A DNA stretch of 64,000 nucleotides from contig CM060919.1 in assembly GCA_030737875.1 (NCBI GenBank), positions 802,635,160 through 802,699,159 on the forward strand, given 5' to 3'. A model generated the notes under the pieces. That model searched no databases and had not been told where the DNA came from. It saw only the letters and a program-made list of their open reading frames with translations. This document shows positions 21,770-32,946 of the stretch, piece after piece (position 1 is the first letter of the stretch; each line of letters starts with the position of its first letter). This stretch comes from Allium sativum (Eukaryota > Streptophyta > Magnoliopsida > Asparagales > Amaryllidaceae). The position numbers and the translations under genes were made by a program.

Positions 21770-22848
21770 TGTTAGACCAAAATTTGGGCTTAACACCCAA
21801 ATGCGATGTGAAAACCTCACAATCACAGATTAATGCAGAAAAAACAGTAAAATAAGAGAAGACACACGAGATTTGTATAGTGGTTCAGCTCAATCCAAGC
21901 CTACGTCCACTTTATAGTTTCTTAAATCCTAAGAAGCTATTACAATATTGTTTGCTTGCGGTTTATATACGAAATCCTCGTGTTTACAATGAAAAAGTGG
22001 AAATTATAAATGAAATCCTCGTGTTGAATTGAATTGGATCGGCCTTCCCGTTGTTGCAAAGTCCTTGCAATGGTGGAAGATGAGAGTTGGAAATGGCCGA
22101 AAAGAGAAGATCCCTTCAAATGGCCATGTTGCGGTGTATTTATAGGCGTAGAGGAGCCCTTGGGAGCTCTGGAGCGGTTCAGTTCGGATGGGCCATGTGG
22201 AGGGTAGAGAGGCCATCTCGGAGAAAGTGGAAGAAGTGGTCTTCAGATCGTGCTAGGACAGGTGGAGTTCGATCCGCAATTGTAGGAGTCGGTTATGCCA
22301 AGAGAAGAGGTCAAACTTCATGTGCAGAAGCAGGTCCAGTCGGTTCTGATCGGATCCGAATCGAACCGGTTGTTCGAGCAGAATGCATGCGTGCACTTCT
22401 GTGTAGAGTTACAGGCGGGTCGGGTATTTGGTGCTCTGATCCGATCCGGGGTGTGAGATGGAGTCCAAGTCTGAGCGTCTTCGAAATATGGGGTCGGAGT
22501 AGATCCGATCCAATCTAAGGCTTTGTCCAATGCCAAAATCCAAACTTTTCGGCTCTGCATACGTTCACGGAAACGGGCATAACTTTCAAACCGTAAGTCC
22601 GTTTTAGCCAAACAAAAGCTCAAACTGAAGCTGGTAGGAGTTCCGGGCATAACTTTCAAACCGTAAGTCCGTAATCACTGTTTTCGGGCCCAAAAAAGGT
22701 CGTCTGGTAGGAGTTCCGGGCCTTTCTTTGTTCGTGATGCGATTTCGACCAAATCGCTGCATGTCTTCTGACGATGCTTCCAATACTGGAGCGTATTGTT
22801 GATCAGAGATTTCATGTGTGACTGCTTGGACTAAAAAGTGGGTCAACA
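21770..22848 (-). repeat. 3' LTR of the gag-only element
   Basis: 1079 bp, closely matching 25506-26585 except for a replaced stretch at 22631-22672. That stretch is made of pieces also present at 22575-22602 and 22704-22721. Contains several GGATCGGATCC-type micro-repeats (about 22341-22371, 22437-22450, 22500-22512). Confidence 0.9.
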
Positions 22849-22866
22849 TTTTGCCCCCCAGAACAT
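22849..22866 (-). promoter_or_regulatory. Polypurine tract of the gag-only element
   Basis: Minus strand TTCTGGGGGGCAAAA abuts the LTR start TGTTGACCC. Confidence 0.8.
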
Positions 22867-22940
22867 ATCTTGCAGAACGAAGAAAGATGTGTTCTAGATA
22901 ATCCAAGAAGTCCAAGGCCACGCCGGGCCTGCCAGCTGTA

Positions 22941-23418
22941 CGTATAAACCATACCTACGGAGAAAAGAAAGCAAACTGTATGTCAAAACCTAACAAAACT
23001 GATTTACTTTCGAGCATAAACCATGCTTGGGCATTTGTTTGAGCATAAACCACACTCAAGAGATGTTCGAATTATCCTGCCAAAACCTGATGGGGGACCT
23101 AACCTTCCAGGTATAAGCCATACCAGGAAGTTCAAACTGAGCATAAGCCATACTCGTGTTTTATTGAGTTCCTTTACCAGATCTTAACGAGATCATTCGT
23201 CGTTCCTGAGTATAATCCATACATAGAAATTCAGTGGAGTACAATCAATACTCATGCCGAGATGGAGCTATACTTGCCAAAGCCTGACAAGACAGTCCGT
23301 CCCTAGGCACAATCCGTACCAAGGGTTTCGAGATAAGTATAAACCATACTTTAATCGAGATTGGGAATCCTGCCACAACCTGACAAGACACTTAAATTTG
23401 CCAAGCATAATCCATGTT
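22941..23418 (-). repeat. Cluster of about ten micro-hairpins in the 3' non-coding part of the gag-only element
   Basis: Units of 13-17 nt with 4-6-bp arms around AAACC/AAGCC/AATCC-type loops (plus strand): GTAT/ATAC 22942-22954; AGCAT/ATGCT 23013-23027; GAGCAT/ACACTC 23041-23057; GGTAT/ATACC 23110-23124; GAGCAT/ATACTC 23139-23155; GTAT/ATAC 23210-23222; GAGTAC/ATACTC 23237-23253; GGCAC/GTACC 23306-23320; AAGTAT/ATACTT 23335-23351; AGCAT/ATGTT 23404-23418. Arm sequences differ but remain complementary. Most plus-strand C/A mismatches become G-U on the element-sense strand. A second motif, CTGCCAAAACCTGACAAGAC, is interspersed. The rest of 22867-23624 is non-coding. Confidence 0.7.
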
Positions 23419-23624
23419 CGGAAAGTCCTTCCTTATTCAATTCAAAGTACAAAACCAAAGCAAATCCTGATTGGTTTGTCATCGAGTCCAGAGCACATTT
23501 TGGAGATAAATCCTAACCCCGAACGTGTATACTCCGATTTAGCCAATCGGAAAACCTAAGGAAAGCAAAGAGACATATCTTAAATCCTAAGAAATGCTGA
23601 AAATGCAGAGTGATCCAATCCAGA

Positions 23625-25423
23625 TCAGTTGTTGATGAGCCCATGAGAGCTCGATCCAGGATCATTCCTCCTCCGGGGAGTAGGTGGAGGTAGCGCAGGT
23701 GCAGGCGCTGTTGGATGTTTCACATACTCGGGTAGCTCTCCACGTCTAACCCGTTCCTCAATCAGATCTCTAAGATGCTTGCAGTCATTTGTGTCATGGC
23801 CATCCATATCATGAAATATGCAGTATTTTCCAGAATCGCGTTCTCTTTGCGATGGCTCCTTCTTGGGAGGCTTTGGGTAGGAGACGTCACCGTTTGTGTT
23901 CACGTAGATGTAGGTTAGTGACGAATTGAGCTCTGTGTACTTTTCATATCTAGGCCCTCTCCGGGGCTGATCATTGTGGTCATTCTTGACAAAAGATTTT
24001 CCCTTGCCTTTTCCAGAATTAGACGGTTCTCCGTCTTTAAGCATGTTGACATAGAGAATTTTCTTCTTGGAAGTTGCGTCTTCTTCACGCAGAAATCTAT
24101 CCGATTCAAGGTAGAATTCGCTAAGATTCCTTGGTGGTCTCGATATAAGGATTTTTTGAACTCCGAGTTGTCTAGAACGCCTGATACTACCGCCATCAAT
24201 ACCATAGATGGCTCAGGTCGATCAACGGATGCTGCTGCAACGTTGAACCATTCCAAAAATGAGCGCAAAGTTTCTCTAGGTCTCTGCTTGATTGTAGTAA
24301 CCGACATGACGTTCTTGTGTCTAGCGATGTGGACCCGAAATTGTTCGATGAAGCGAGCGTCCAACATGTTCCAACTGTTGATCGATTCAGATTCCAACTG
24401 CCGAATCCACATAGCAGCAATATCAGTCAAGAAGAGAGGGAAGCATTTTGCCATGACGTTTTCCGACGCCGATTGAACTTCCATATGACGTTTGTAGCGC
24501 ATGAGATGCACGGTAGGATCCGTCCTGCCGTTGTAGGGCTCCAGTTGTGGAAGTTTGAAATCTGGAGGATTGCGGGAATTCCTGATTTCCTGAGTGAATG
24601 GGTTGTGATTGACATCATCCATGTCATTCTGATAAGTGCGGCCTCTCGAGAGGCGTTCAATGAGGTTGGCGAGCTGATCGCCTTCAAAGAGCTGTTGCAA
24701 GCTGCTAAGGTCAGAGTTGGTGCCCGCATCGTTGAATCCAGTAGAGTGTGGAAGTGTACGGGGAGCTTGGAAAGCCATTCAGTTTGGTTCGGAGGTGCCC
24801 CCATGTTGCGGCTCGGAGAAGCGAGGGAGGGCATGGCGTGGTGCACGTTTCGGGTCGTATGTACCGATCTGATCAGGTTCTCCTGTTCCGATCCGGGGTG
24901 CTTGATGCTGAAGTTGTGTGGTATTGCCGATCCGATCCGGTGTGGATGTAGGTCGAACTGGAGCGAAGTCTTGATTCCCAGAGGGGAGGCTGCTGCCCCC
25001 AAGCTCATTTAAGGTTGCTGTTCGGATCGGGTCCGAACCGACCCGTTGGGGAATGCCCCCCATTTCCATCTGCGTTGGATTCAGATTTTGGCACTCGGTT
25101 CGGATCGGATCCGAACTGATCCGGTTCGTTATCCCTGTTGGAGCCATTTCCCTGCTGTTTCCAGCGAGTTGTGCATTGTTGCTTGGTCTTCCTTCCATCC
25201 GAGCAAAGAATTGGTCGATCATCTCCATTTGTTTGCGGAGGAGATCATCTTGCCTTGCCATCTGGGTTCTCAATTCAGCGAGAACTCCGTCCATCTCGTC
25301 TCGAGTTAGGTATGCTGACGAATTTCCATGAGAGAAAGCCTCCTGGCTTGCCTCATTCCTCACGCCTTCTGTACCAACGTCCTCAGTATGAGAGAAGGTT
25401 CCATCTTTCTTTCGTTTGACCAT
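23625..25423 (-). pseudogene. Gag of the gag-only element (Tat type), one stop and one frameshift
   Basis: Reads from ATG 25423 (MVKRKKDGTFSHTEDVG) as an acidic/polar N-terminal part with a coiled-coil-like segment (QDDLLRKQMEMIDQFF). An in-frame TGA lies at 24779-24781, followed by the capsid-like Gag region to about 24115 (DFKLPQLEPYNGRTDP, AAMWIRQLESESINSW, IKQRPRETLRSFLEWFN). A frameshift near 24110 leads to the last part, with FLREEDA, a basic stretch and a CX2HX4HX4C-type knuckle (CIFHDMDGHDTNDC), ending at 23625. The N-terminal part carries repeated SDPIRT peptides encoded by the GGATCC micro-repeats. No pol follows. Gag would package RNA if intact. Confidence 0.85.
24857..25128. repeat. 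GGATCCGAAC-type micro-repeats inside gag
   Basis: Clusters of GATCCGATCCGG, TTCGGATCGGGTCCGAACC and GGTTCGGATCGGATCCGAAC at about 24885, 24927-24944, 25020-25046 and 25095-25128. Near-identical motifs occur in both LTRs (22341-22371, 26077-26103 and others). Confidence 0.75.
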
Positions 25424-25483
25424 TGATCCAATAGTCGAGCAATTCGATTCCTTTGAGGCTAGAAATTGAAGTAGTATCGTGTG

Positions 25484-25503
25484 CCCCCTTCCTGGCGCGC
25501 CAA
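25484..25503 (-). promoter_or_regulatory. Primer-binding site of the gag-only element
   Basis: Minus strand TGGCGCGCCAGGAAGGGGGC begins 2 nt inside the LTR boundary at 25506. The TGGCGC start is of the kind seen in Tat elements. I do not assert which tRNA. Confidence 0.6.
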
Positions 25504-25505
25504 AA

Positions 25506-26585
25506 TGTTAGACCGAAATTTGGGCCTAACACCCAAATGCTATGTGAAAACCTCACAATCACAGATTAATGCTGAAAAAGCAGTAAAATAAGAAGAGACA
25601 CATGAGATTTTTATAGTGGTTCGGCTCAATCCAAGCCTACGTCCACTTTATAGTTTCTTAAATCCTAAGAAGCTATTACAATATTGTTTGCTTGCGGTTT
25701 ATATACGAAATCCTCGTGTTTACAATGAAAAAGTGGAAATTATAAACGAAATCCTTGTGTTGAATTGAACTGGATCGGCCTTCCAGTTGTTGCAAAGTCC
25801 TTGCAATTGTGGAAGATGAGAGTTGGAAATGGCCGAAATGAGAAGATCCCTTCAAATGGCCATGTTGCAGTGTATTTATAGGCGTAGAGGAGCCCTTGGG
25901 AGCTCTGGAGCAGTTCAGTTCGGATGGGCCACGTGGAGGGTAGAGAGGCCATCTCGGAGAAAGTGGAAGAAGTGGTCTTCAGATCGTGCTAGGACAGGTG
26001 GAGTTCGATCCGCAATTGTAGGAGTCGGTTTTGCCAAGAGAAGAGGTCAAACTTCGTGTGCAGAAGCAGGTCCAGTCGGTTCGGATCAGATCCGAACCGA
26101 ACGGGTTGTTCGAGCAGAATGCCTGTGTGCACTTCTGTGCAGAGTACTTCAGGCGGGTCGGGTATTTGGTGCTCCGATCCGATCCAGGGTGTGAGATGGA
26201 GTCCAAGTCTGAGCGTCTTCGAATTATGGGGTCGGAGCAGATCCGATCCGATCTGAGGCTTTGTCCAATGCCAAAATCCAAACTTTTCGGTTCTGCATAC
26301 GTTCACGGAAACGGGCATAACTTTCAAACTGTTAGTCCGTTTTAGCCAAACGAAAGCTCAAACTGAAGATAATTCAAAGGGCTACAAGAGTTGTGGAGCT
26401 TAACTTTATAATCATTGTTTTCGGGCCCAAAAAAGGTCGTCTGATAGGAGTTCCGGGCCTTTCTTTGTTTGTGATGCGATTTCGACCAAATCGCTGCCTG
26501 TCTTCTGACGATGCTTCCAATAATTGAGCATATTGTTGATCAGAATTTTCATGTGTGACTGCTTTGACTAAAAAGCGGGTCAACA
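25506..26585 (-). repeat. 5' LTR of the gag-only element
   Basis: 1080 bp; pairs with 21770-22848. On this evidence the original sequence at 26369-26410 is retained here and replaced in the other LTR. Confidence 0.9.
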
Positions 26586-26697
26586 GTCGTCAAACGTCTT
26601 ATTTCAACATTTTCGATGTTTTGATGTATTTTCACACCTTTATTCTTCGAATTTTGCTGCTAGAAAACTGAAACGTATTCAAGTATATCTGTGTAGA

Positions 26698-29600
26698 ATG
26701 ACTACTGAAAAGCAAGTTCTTCCTCAAAGTAAAAAGACCTACTCGGTTCAAACTGATCCTTCCTTAAACAAGGCTTTCGAAACTGAAACAACCATAACCT
26801 CTAGCCAAGTTTCTGCTCCCCTCCCTTTGGATCTCCGCCCGATTAAAGCTAGAGACCAAGAGAGACAGTCTACCACCCTAACTCAGGAGCAATACGAACT
26901 GTTATGTGGTCAATACGGAATTCCTCTTACGGATGCTATATTACCAAAAGATGGCGTCATTGCTGACGACCCTCCTGTTGGATATGTTGTTGTAAATAAA
27001 CAAATGCTAGCAGCTGGGGCTATCCCCTCTTTTAGTCCTTTTTTAGGGCGAATACTAAACTGTCTAGGCATTGCTCCTTTCCAACTTCACCCTAATGGTT
27101 ACACTATTTTACTGGGCCTCTATTTTCTTTTCATGGATACGACAAAGCAAGAGCCTACTTTCCAGGAACTTCGTTACCTGTGTTCTTTTAAGATTAGGAA
27201 GGACACCCCCTCTATTATGCATGCTGAAGGTGCCAGAAATCGGAAGCTTGTTCTCGAATTACTGGACAGTGTTTCAGGATTTTTAAACCAATTCTTCTTT
27301 GTTAGGTGCCCCGAACCATTTCGAGGGCAGTGGACAGACGGAGGTATGTATAGTTACTGAGCGGCTTTGACTTTACTTTCCTTTGAGTTATACGTTCTTA
27401 CATTAATTCTTTCGAAATGCAGTACTCTTTACCCTGATTAAGGACAACAAAGCATCCTCTTCTCTTAAAGCCACATACAAAACACTGAAAGCTATTGACG
27501 AGGCTAAGAGAAGTAGAAAACTTTTAGTTACTAAAAATATTCTTCGTCAATATGAACTACTTCACCCCTTGAGGAAGTTTTTTATGCAAGGTTGGACCTT
27601 CCACTCCTAAACCTAACCCTGCAGAGTTGAACATCGGCTGTTCTGATGACAGAAATGTAACTCAGGCTGATGAAAACCCTATTACTGACCCTTCTTTGAA
27701 AAGATGTTCAGGGCCTACTAGTGGAAGAACGTTGCCCTTGTCAATGACTTTGAATAAGGATGAAGATTCTAACTGTCATAGGGGCGAGGATCCTACAACA
27801 TCGGCTGAGTTGACTGAGAAAGAGAACACTTCCCCGCATTCTGAGCCAGAATCAGATTTCGAACAGGTTAAGAGAGATGACAGGGAAGTGAATCCTTCTG
27901 AATTCGAGCGCAGGACTGAATATGATGGGGAAGACGTGATTGCATTAGAAACTGATCCAAATATTGAGACTATAATTGGAGATTTCCCTACTGAAAATGC
28001 AGCTAAGGAAGATTCTGCAGGTACATTTGACAATTTGAGTGATCTCAACTCTGCTAGATACCTTAGTCAGGATGGTGCGGTTACTCAGCCTCTCAACCCT
28101 CAAACCATAGATACCGAACTTAGGGATGCAGCCTCAACCGAGTCAGAAAGGCATCTTAAATCTTTAGGAATCCCCTTAGACCAAGGGGATGTGACCGGTC
28201 TGTTAATAACAATATCTTTTAAAGAAATTCATCTCGTGCATTCCAATTCCTTTTCAGTATTTGTATTTTGCTTTAGCATTTTCAGATACTTTGTAGTTTC
28301 AAGTATCAGAAACTCATTCATAACTCATTTCAGGTCTAGACATGCATGGGAGATGCTTATCAGGAATCAGATCAGAATTTAGTAAAAGGAGCAAAGCTTT
28401 TGATCTAAAGCACTTACTACGATCTGAACCTCAACAATCATCACCTCACCGCGAGCAGCTCCATCCTCCTCCGCCCTTGAAACCCTCTTCTCAGTCCTAA
28501 CTGAGGAACAGAGGAAGAAGAGGAAGAGGCTAGAAGACGCAGTTGGCTAAGGGAAGACACTCCCGATGAAGGGGAGCGAGGGAGGAAATGAGGAAGGGAT
28601 GGTTCTTATAAGCATTCCCGAGTTGAAAAGCTTCCTATTAAGCCCCGGCTTCCTTCATCGTCCGACCCTTCCGGTCTGTCAGCCGAGTTCCATTCAATTA
28701 TTAATAAACCTCGCCACACTCCTGGTTCAAAAACTGTCTCTTTTTCCGAAAAGCTCCCAGGTTGGAACTTGAAAGGGCTTTACTTTGATCCTGGAGTAGG
28801 TATAACTGATGCCGATGATTTTCTTAAGGAGGTGGAAGCGGTTATAAGTCAAACACACACCCAATTTGATACTGCTAAGAGTCAACTCAAAACAAAATGG
28901 AACATCGTAAGAGATGTATTTTACAAAAAGCTGGACGGATGGTAGAAACTTGGCGACGACCTCCAAAAGCGCCATAATTCCCATCTCACAAAAATTGCCA
29001 GGTTAGAGAGTGATAGAGTCAAATGGGAAAAAGTTTTGGATGATCGTGACGCTACTATCGCGATTCTCAATAAAAGAGTCGTAGAGTAAGAAGCGTCAGA
29101 TAACGAGATCAAGAAGCTCCGGGAAGAACTCGATGCTTCCAAGCAAAAAGAAAAAGATGCCATAACTGCCAAGCGTAATGTTGATGCCATGCTAGCTGTA
29201 GAGAAGGATTTCTCCAAACAATATCGGGAAGATGCCGCCAATCTTCGTAAGGAGGTAAAATCTCTGAAGGCTTCTAACCAGACTTTGATGGCCAAGGTCG
29301 AGTCTCTTGAGAAAGACAAGATAACTGCAGAAGAAACTTATAAACAAGCTATGGACGAAGCTGATGACGACATGTTTCGCTTCTATGTATATAGTGTCAT
29401 GAGCCGTGGGAGTTTGTATTACTTAGGGGATAGTTTTGCACGTACTTTGGCACTTGTTTGGGAGCGAGTGCTTGAGATTAACGGTGATGATTGTAGCGAG
29501 GATGAACTCATTATCAAACTCCTAGATGATAGGTCCAGAGAGGCTTTGGCAGAAGGAAAGGCACAACTAATAGACGAGAGGGCCGGTACTTCTGGTAAGC

Positions 29601-29727
29601 AAGTTCAAACCCAACCTGATGTCAACCCTCTTACTAATCCCTCGGCCCTTGAAGCTTCCGGCTCACAGACATTAATTAACCCAGTCGATGCTTCTGAAGA
29701 GAAAGATGTTTTTACTGAGGGGCCGAC
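26698..29727 (+). pseudogene. Antisense gene of the Tat element ('putative gypsy-type transposon' family, PF04195-like), main part
   Basis: Opposite in strand to Tat pol. Exon 1 (26698-27343, ATG start) has the family's domain at residues 63-170, with FSPFLGRILNCLGI, FQLHPNGYTILLGLYFLF and ELRYLCSFK. A GTATGT donor (27344) and TTTCGAAATGCAG acceptor (to 27422) give a 79-bp intron that keeps the frame. The next exon (27423 to about 28196) has a one-base frameshift near 27590 and an acidic low-complexity stretch. A second intron is possible to a TTTCAG acceptor at about 28332. Later parts give FHSIINKPRHTPGSK and a coiled coil, with TAG at 28943 and TAA at 29087. The frame then runs open from 29189 to the SIRE-like insertion at 29727 and resumes at 59804. 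Function of this family is unknown to me; here it is decayed. Confidence 0.7.
27344..27422 (+). other. Predicted intron in the Tat antisense gene
   Basis: 79 bp, GT..AG, donor GGAG/GTATGT and acceptor AATGCAG/TAC. Removing it joins WTDGG to VLFTLIKDN in frame; reading through gives a stop within five codons. Confidence 0.65.
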
Positions 29728-32487
29728 TCTTTCATTTCAATACATTCAGTACATTTGTTCCTCTTTACAACACTCACACTCAGTATACAGTCATATATAC
29801 ATACATTCACTCAGTTGCATTTTCATTTTCAGTTACAATTTTACAAAACTGTCTTCTTGTCTTCGTCTTCACAGCTTTCAGTCCAGTCACTTCAGTCCAA
29901 TATCATCTGATTACCTGTCACATGAAACAGAAACACACAATATACTACAATAGAAATAATACTGAATATATGCAAATATAAATTTTAATTTTAAAATTTT
30001 ATTTCCCTCAGATTTCTGGTGTGTTTCTCATCATTTTTCATGACTTGATCTGATTTATCCGACTGTTTCTAGACAGCTTGTGATATTCATAGTGATACAC
30101 TGTAAATACCACAAGGCAGACAACATATACATATCTATAATTCAGGGACAGGAAAATTGACTAATGGCTGCATATACACACGTGTATACATGTGTGCACT
30201 GTCTCGTCAATCAGTGTCGCGACTGTGGTGGACCATCTCGACTCAGCGCAACATACTCATGAACATGAACAAAGTCAAAAGCAAACGGCCGAGGACAAAG
30301 TCAACGTGAAATGGTCAAAGCAACATGGACATGCATGGTGCAAGATGGTACAACAGCTCAAACCATGTTTCAACATCAATGGAATACAAGTGATGCTACT
30401 GTTTCAAGGTTAATGGATCAAAATGCATAATCAAGCAAGACTTGCAGGTCACAAAAAGAGTAGCAAAGAATTAAACATAGAGGAACAGTCAGGCAGAAGT
30501 TTATGGGTCAAGCAACAGGGAAACAAGAATGGCATAAGTGAAGCAGATTGGTCAAGCTTTGCAGTTTCATTCTCAGTGCACGGTTCAACAACATAATGAC
30601 ATAGCAGCAGTCTTACAATGGTGATGCAAGGATAAAAGAAACTGAAACTTGTATATGTGCAAGCAATCAAGCCAAGCAGAAGTATAATGGTGTACAAGCT
30701 AAGTGCAGTAGCAAAACATGATATCAGGGGAGCTCATACATGCAGTATCAAGGCAACAAGGGTTATGTTTCAGGTGGATCAAGATTCATGAAGGCAAAAA
30801 TGAACATGCATAAGAAAACAATCACAAAGAAGTCAGAAAGCATGCAAAACCAGGCAAGAAATTAGCTCTCAAAATGGTTATGTGTCAAGAGCAATCACTA
30901 TTCTTGAATATTCATTTCAACATCAAATTATAGCATTAAAATCAGTGATGATTTTTTGGCAAATTTTTTTCTGAAATCTGTTTGCAAAGATATCATTGTT
31001 TTTCTTTTCCTGAAAGTCATTAATTCACCACATTCACAGAAGAAAAGGATTTCGACCAGGTTCATCACTTTTGGACAAGAGCAAAACTTTATTTATGGCA
31101 AAAGTGTTTTCAGAATACATATATGGCAAATTACTTATAGCATGGAGCAGATATACACATTTCAAATTTGGTAAGTTATTTCAGAAATACAGTGATCAAA
31201 GAATGGCAAGATATCACATTCCTTTTCCAAAAATCATCAAACAATTTCGGCATCTCATTTTTTGGCAAGTTATAAAATTCCCTTATTCTATATTTTTTCC
31301 AAAAGAATCGAACTAGAAAATAACGTGAGAATTCAAGATCATTTTCAACCAAGGCCGTTGTATTTTAAACAAGGCAACCAGGGATCACAGCAACAATTTG
31401 ATCATATCAAAACCAAGGCAACTTTCACAGCAATCAATCATTTTAGGAAAGGTATTAAACTCAGCATATATCAAAATTTATTCAAGAAGCAAAATCATAA
31501 GCAGGTTAATTAATTAATTAAAAGCTGTGGAATCAAAAAAAGGGGATAGCCAAACAATCAGACCAGTCATACAGCGAAATCAGAGTGATCTAAAGGATTT
31601 TAAATCCTATACATTCACCATCTTCATCACAGGCTATTTAGATCGAAAAAACCACAAGCTAACACTAAAGAGCATAAATCGTAAAATAAATTTCATATTC
31701 ACTCACCAAAGTTTTTCAATTGAAATTATTTCCCAAATCAGTGAAGCAAGAAATCAACCGACATCATCAAATTGAAGAATCACATAGCTACGAAGATTCG
31801 ATCTCTAGAGGACCAGATTCCAGAAGAAATCGATTTCAATTCGGGAATAAAAAGGGGAACCCTAGCTTTTTATTTGATCCCTGCTGCCATTTCTTATTCC
31901 AGAGCCAAAGAAAAAGAAAAGGGATCGGGCAAGAGCAAAAGGAAGTGGGCCGGTCAACTTGGCCTTGACTAAGCCAAGTTTTTAAAACTTTAAAAAGGGG
32001 ATTCTTTAATTAGGGTTTTCTTTTGATGTTTAAATTGTTTTGTATTGTATTCGTGTTGTAAAACCAATCCGAACAGTTCTAGGTTTGTAAAATCTAGGGG
32101 GATTCAGTCTGGGTGTTGACTGACAGTTGATAGAGTCTGTAAAATATGGGTTACTTGTTACGGGGTCGTAAATAGGGAAATCTGATCGAGTGGATATCGG
32201 TCAGTCTAGGGTTTTGAGCGTAGGATTAAAATAGGAGCGAGGGATTCGCGAGTGTGCATGGTCTTGTATGCGGGATTTGTTCTTTTACCTAGTAGAAACC
32301 TTAGGAATGCAGCAGTAGGCAGGGTTTTGCTGAAGCTGGGTATATCTGTGTGCGATTTATTTTCTGCACTTTTATTTCTGCTGCATTCTGTGATCTGTTT
32401 ATTATTTTAATACTCTGTAAGTTTTGAACTCAGTGATAAATTGTATAAACCCTATTCACCCCCTCTAGGGTTAATCTAGATTCAACA
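29728..32487 (+). repeat. 5' LTR of the SIRE-like element, 5'-truncated
   Basis: 2760 bp. Homology with LTR2 begins TCTTTCATTTCAATAC (29728 versus 42342), so the counterpart of 42083-42341 is missing. Ends ATTCAACA at 32487. It contains several short open frames, none with a domain. LTR1 has a segment near 30600-30660 that LTR2 lacks. Confidence 0.85.
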
Positions 32488-32489
32488 AG

Positions 32490-32501
32490 TGGTATCAGAG
32501 C
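32490..32501 (+). promoter_or_regulatory. Primer-binding site of the SIRE-like element
   Basis: TGGTATCAGAGC, 2 nt after the LTR end at 32487; complementary to the initiator tRNA-Met 3' end. Confidence 0.9.
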
Positions 32502-32540
32502 AGGTATTCTGTTTAACTCTCGAGTAATGGTGATCCCTAG

Positions 32541-32879
32541 TTGTCAGTCCATAGAGAGTCAGTCCAGTCATATCCATCTATTTTTAATGGTACAGATTTC
32601 TTAAATTGGAAATTAGAAATGAAATCCTATTTAAAATCTGTTGAAATTAAATGTTGGAATAGTATTATAAATGGGTATGATATTGTAATTAGGGTTGATA
32701 TTGAATTTAATTTATGCACTACTCATATTTTATATTCTTATATTGATGATGTACAATATAGTCTTATTTCCTATTGTTTAACTGCACAGGAAATCTGGCA
32801 GACTCTCAACGCGCTGTATGGAAAACTGACAACTGCTCAAAACCCCAGAAAGTCCATTCAGCTTCAGATTTGTGCTTAA
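32541..32879 (+). pseudogene. Gag N-terminal remnant of the SIRE-like element
   Basis: About 110 codons starting 40 nt after the PBS. Contains PSIFNGTDFLNWKLEMKSYL, the copia gag N-terminal pattern (FxGxxFxxWK), then CWNSIINGYD and AQEIWQTLNALYGKL. Stops at 32877-32879, well before a full Gag. A proper ATG context is not preserved; ATG 32527 is in another frame. Gag would form the particle; this is a broken fragment. Confidence 0.7.
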
Positions 32880-32946
32880 CAGGTTGTATAGAGGGAAATT
32901 CAGTTGGAGAGTCAATAGGAAATATTTCTTATAAACATTTAACTCA

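Larger units (their letters stand above)
21770..26585 (-). mobile_element. Gag-only non-autonomous Tat-type element (TR-GAG-like)
   Basis: 4816 bp with 1.08-kb LTRs (21770-22848 and 25506-26585), LTR ends TGTTGACCC and GGTCTAACA on minus, and a perfect TSD gtcgt (21765-21769, 26586-26590). The interior is only 2657 bp, with a gag reading frame and no protease, RT, RNase H or integrase. This matches the published TR-GAG class of plant elements. Gag and PPT resemble Tat-lineage elements, so Tat enzymes could have mobilised it. Confidence 0.85.

Noticed and set aside
22087..22518. Open frames of 100-143 codons on the plus strand of the gag-only element's LTRs and antisense to gag
   Set aside because: Arise from the Arg/Asp-rich reading of GGATCC-type repeats and the gag shadow; not shared in length between the LTRs.
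31071..31316. 81-codon frame present at the same length in both SIRE-like LTRs (31071-31316, 58383-58628)
   Set aside because: Most differences between the copies change amino acids; there is no domain. Shared length is explained by LTR homology.
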